Source: Absidia repens (taxonomy: Eukaryota; Mucoromycota; Mucoromycetes; Mucorales; Cunninghamellaceae). From it: a stretch of 64,000 bases of DNA. A program made the position numbers and the translations under genes. The DNA lies in the NCBI GenBank assembly GCA_002105175.1, contig MCGE01000009.1, positions 1,550,001-1,614,000 of the forward strand, written 5' to 3'. This document shows, piece by piece, positions 60,549 through 64,000 of this stretch. The notes beneath the pieces are model-generated. The model had not been told where the DNA came from and did not search any database. It saw only the letters and a program-made list of their open reading frames with translations. The stretch's first letter is position 1. Every line of letters starts with the position of its first letter.

Positions 60549-60949
60549 TATGTTATGTACTGTATGGTAGACATAGAATGTATATTACAAACAATAGCAT
60601 CCCGCCCCAATCCACCTTTTTTAGTATAGTTATAGAATAGAATAGTAGTCCCCAGTCCTTTTCTAGCAGTATGTAGAAAGAAACCATTGTTCAAATCCCC
60701 ACTACCCCTATGATATCACAATTGCCATATTATATACCAAATAAAAACTATTTTTATTATGAAACAATAAACCAGACCTTTTCAATATTGTCGTCATAAA
60801 CTAGTCATATAATATACCAATATATATTCTTTATTGATAAAAGAAAAAGAGGCGGGCATCATCACTCGTCCAGTAAAAATATACATAAAAAAAAAAACCT
60901 ATACTAAATATTCTATCACTACTACTAATAAATCCCTCAAAAACAAAGA

Positions 60950-62688
60950 TCACCATTTTTGCGCACTTCCAGAAATAGAGCCAGTATAGCTTTCGCCTAA
61001 GACACCATCATTAGCAGGATTATAGGTAAACCCAGCGAACTGCTCTTGCATTGTTTTCGAGATATGAGATTCATCGACCAAGGATTCCAAAGGCGCCTCC
61101 GAGGTGAATTCATCATCAAAGTTGGTTGTATCATACATATTTTCTACCAATGGTTTGAATGGTGGTTGGACCTTTTTCTTCATCAGTTTATCCCAATCAA
61201 TACTTGCAAAGAAGGGATGGTTCTTGATCATTTGAGGTCCATCATGACCCAAACGCTCAGTAGGTTCCCTTGTCAATAACTATATCCAATATAAAAACAC
61301 AAACACACACACCATCATCAGTATATTAATTCAGCGTACACTGCTATGCAGATATCACATCAATCATCCTAAGTACTTACACCAGAGAGTAAATCTTTCG
61401 CGTCGCGCTCCATATCTTGTGGGAATACCAAGTCATCTCGTAAAATTTTTTTATACATGTCGTTGGTGTTTTCATCGTAAAAGGGTGGTAAACCGGTCAT
61501 CATTTCATACAGAAGCACACCCAATGTCCACCAATCCACATTCTTTGTATAGCCGTGACCGTGCAGTAATTCTGGTGCGAGATATTCTGGTGTACCACAA
61601 AAAGTGTTTGTCCGTTCCTCTTCCGTCATGTTGAGCTTGCATAAACCAAAATCACAGAGTGCAATATGTCCGTGAAGATCTATAAGAATATTTTCCGGCT
61701 TCAAATCACTAGTCACGGCCCGCACCAAAAAAAAAAAAGAAAGAAGATGAATGAGAAATACAAGCAGAAAAAAATATTACTCAGAGAATCTTTCTTTTTT
61801 TTTTTTCCCTTACCGATACACCACATTCAAGTTATGTAAACATTCCAGTGCACACAATAATTCAGCAGTATAGAATCTTGAGCGTTCTTCAGTAAACCGG
61901 CCTTCCAATTGCAAATGATGGAAAAGTTCACCACCATTGATGAAAGCGAGCACCAGGTACAGTTTGTCTGGACTTTGAAAGGCGAATTTCAAGGGCACAA
62001 TAAATGGATTTTCTACCTTGGCCAATACCGTCTTTTCAGCCATGGTATGCGTCACTTCGGATCGAGAGATGATGCGGGATTTGCGTAATACCTTCATAGC
62101 GTAAATTCGATTGGTATCCTTTTTTCGAACCACATATACCTAAAGACGAGAGAGAGAGAAGAAGGGGGTAAATTATTTATCCGGACGGTCTAGAATACTA
62201 TAATATATAAAAAAAAAATATATATATATAAACTTACTTTTCCAAAACTACCCCGACCAATAACCCGTAAAAGATCAAATGAATCGAATGCAATAGATGG
62301 ACTTTTCTATAAGAAAAAGAAAGAAAAAATAAGATAAATCAATCAAATGCAAACCATTAAATATATATAATGTTATAGATGCAGTTCATGGTCTTGTTTA
62401 GTTTACCTCTTGGTAACATAATTGAATATGCATTTTACCAGTTCCACCAGTAATATTCAAGACTTGGTCATCCAATTTCTTTGAGTCAAAATTGGGTTGG
62501 AGTTTCACGGCACCAAGGAAAAGATCATTGTTGGCTTTGGCTTTGGTGGCAGGTGCAGCGACTTGTTGGGAATTAGGTGGTGGACGTAAATAAATGGAAA
62601 TAGACACATCTGAGTTTCGAGACACATCACTGATGATGAAATATAAGGAGAAATAGAATAATAATAATAAAAAAAAAGATGAATGTGA

Positions 62689-62726
<38 letters not shown>

Positions 62727-63252
62727 ATAAGGGGTGGATGAAAAGGATGAGTGTAATTCAGGAGTAAAATAATAATAATAATAATAAAATAATTAATGAT
62801 TGCTCTACTTACAAGTTTGTACGGTATTGGTAAATAGGATTGCAAGTATCACCACCAAGAGCATCAATGACGATTTCATTCTTATCAAATTCCAATACAA
62901 CATAAGGTAGCCACCAATTTTGTTTTCGGTTGAAGGAGTCCCGGTTACTACGAGATTGGATGGGTTGAAGATGGCTAGGTGGAGGTGGAACGCCCGCTGG
63001 CAAAGAGATCCCAGTAGCTTCACATACACGAACAAGCAATAAACCAGGCTTTGGTTCAGTCAGAATGGAAGAGGGTGAGGTGGATGATGAAGATGAGGAT
63101 TGACTTGTTGTGATGGATGTCGACGTTTGAGGTGATGGACTGGTCACATCTTTGTTTTCTATGCGATATAAAGTGAAAAAGTGGTTAGTTATTGTACATA
63201 CTATCATCATTCTTCTTTACTTACTCTTTCCAGGAAGCTTCCAATTGTTCAT
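60950..63252 (-). CDS. SCH9: AGC kinase Sch9/Sck1 with C2 domain
   Basis: Sch9 is the TORC1-activated kinase that controls growth, ribosome synthesis and stress response, and docks on the vacuole. Seven exons start at ATG 63250-63252 (MNNWKLPGKK, first exon 63221-63252) and give about 560 residues. The C2 domain includes LLVRVCEATGISLP and YVVLEFDKNEIVIDALGGDT, and the kinase follows with GRGSFGK, the AMKVL lysine, VVYRDLKPENIL, CDFGLCK and NTFCGTPEYLAPE (activation-loop Thr). The C-tail has DWDKLMKKKVQPPFKP, TTNFDDEF and the hydrophobic motif region FAGFTYNP, a TORC1 target in Sch9. It is shorter than yeast Sch9 (824 residues) because the N-terminus is short. An intron at about 62631-62811 holds GT and TAA microsatellites. 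The stop is TGA at 60950-60952. Confidence 0.93.
62693..62723. repeat. (GT)n microsatellite
   Basis: About 15 GT units inside an intron of the Sch9 gene, between its two C2-domain exons. A nearby (TAA)n stretch lies at 62767-62788. Confidence 0.9.
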
Positions 63253-63446
63253 TGTTGTAAAGATGAAGGGGGTAGTAGCAATGTAAAAAAAGGGGAGGGA
63301 AAAGAAGAAGAACAAGAAACATAAAAAAGGACAACAAAATTTTATTATATACCGGTGTTTTAAAATGTTGGTGTAGCACAAGAAACAAACTATTTTTACT
63401 GTCCATCAAATCACTCTGGCTCAAAATATTAATTAATTCGTCATTA

Positions 63447-64000
63447 TTAAAAGTCCAATACTTGATCAGCATAAGAACTAACTTTGACAGGTTGATTGTC
63501 ACCACTATCATTATTTACTGAAAAGATGGAAATATGGTTGAAATGGCAGGTAGTTCCTTTTTGTCTGGTGTGCCTGGTGTTCATCTTTTTCATTATATCG
63601 AATAATAGCTCCGTGTTACCGCCATATGATATGATTACTGTAAACAGCAAGTTAATTGCTTGATTATAAACCGCCACCTATTCGCATAATACCAGTCCTG
63701 TTCTTGTATTTGATGTCATATTATACTCACATAATGACTTTTTTCTTGTTTTTTTGAGTTATCATGGTTCTCTAATACTCGTAAAGACAACAGCGGTATT
63801 CTAATTGGACTCGTTTTTTGCCTTTGGATGGTTTGATCGTCTCCACATCATTGGTGTTGCCATGTAATATCGTCAAACAACCTTTTATGGAAATGAACAA
63901 CATGTGCATGAGAAAAAAAAGGGGGGAGGGAAGGGATTGGTTTCGAGGAAACAACTAGACACCATGATTTAGAATGAGGTTTTCTAAGATGGTACCAGTA
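63447..64000 (-). CDS. Unidentified protein, 3' part of gene entering from the right edge
   Basis: The minus-strand sequence reads as exons of a gene whose start lies beyond 64000. A first piece at the edge (TGTILENLILNHG) joins across a GT-AG intron of about 75-95 nt to CLTILHGNTNDVETIKPSKG followed by KKRVQLEYR. A later open frame, at 63447-63675, includes NQAINLLFTVIISYGGNTEL and ends SSYADQVLDF with a TAA stop at 63447-63449. How the middle exons join is not clear, because two acceptors (near 63640 and 63520) look plausible. I do not recognise the family. The stop lies 195 bp upstream of the Sch9 start, so it is not part of Sch9. Confidence 0.45.

Noticed and set aside
63250..63511. Extra Sch9 N-terminal exon in the frame at 63221-63511
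   Set aside because: The frame crosses T-rich DNA and runs into a stop. MNNWKLPGK at 63252 splices cleanly into the C2 exon.

Overview
The window looks like nuclear DNA of an early-diverging filamentous fungus, most likely Mucoromycota (Mucorales). This is inferred from AT-rich intergenic DNA, many short GT-AG introns (about 70-150 nt, often with long A/T runs), dense genes on both strands, and a gene set that mixes fungal proteins (Sch9, Bud20, endophilin-like BAR-SH3, fungal V-ATPase a) with proteins missing from budding yeast but shared with animals (DDX20/Gemin3, SIKE/FGFR1OP2, Twinkle helicase). The species cannot be named from this sequence.

Layout. 1-3290 is a repeat island with an intron-containing tRNA-Ile(UAU). 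3357-18637 (-) is the complete cytoplasmic dynein heavy chain in about 15 exons; it carries a one-base frame break just before 8300. 19450-21545 holds a possible small cysteine-rich ORF and two repeat copies. 21832-30223 is a gene cluster: SIKE/FGFR1OP2-like STRIPAK subunit (-), homeodomain factor (+), DDX20/Gemin3 helicase (-), Bud20 (+) and an unknown low-complexity protein (+). 30890-33900 is a second repeat island. 34217-43019 carries a peroxisomal alpha/beta hydrolase ending in -SKL (-), V-ATPase subunit a (-) and an endophilin-like BAR-SH3 protein (+). 43428-45345 is a third repeat island, led by tRNA-Val(CAC). 45632-63252 is dense: Mediator MED14 (-), a mitochondrial Twinkle-type helicase without primase (+), a mitochondrial PPR protein (-), a TatD nuclease (+), a CM1-motif gamma-tubulin recruiter (-), a RPAIN-like zinc protein (+) and the kinase Sch9 (-). 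The 3' end of an unidentified gene (-) enters from the right edge.

Shared themes are microtubules (dynein, CM1 protein), membranes and nutrient signalling (V-ATPase a, BAR-SH3, Sch9), transcription and RNA assembly (MED14, DDX20, Bud20, homeodomain factor) and mitochondria (Twinkle, PPR). Several neighbours are divergent pairs with 150-350 bp between start codons. The genes are ordinary eukaryotic loci, not an operon.

The most unusual structure is non-coding. A repeat of at least 620 bp, carrying several copies of a GAGCACCAGATATG-like motif, lies about 130-150 bp downstream of both tRNA genes in the same orientation relative to each tRNA, 43 kb apart. Two further families of dispersed non-coding repeats fill the other islands. 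All coordinates were read by eye; intron boundaries given with exact numbers were traced base by base, others are approximate.
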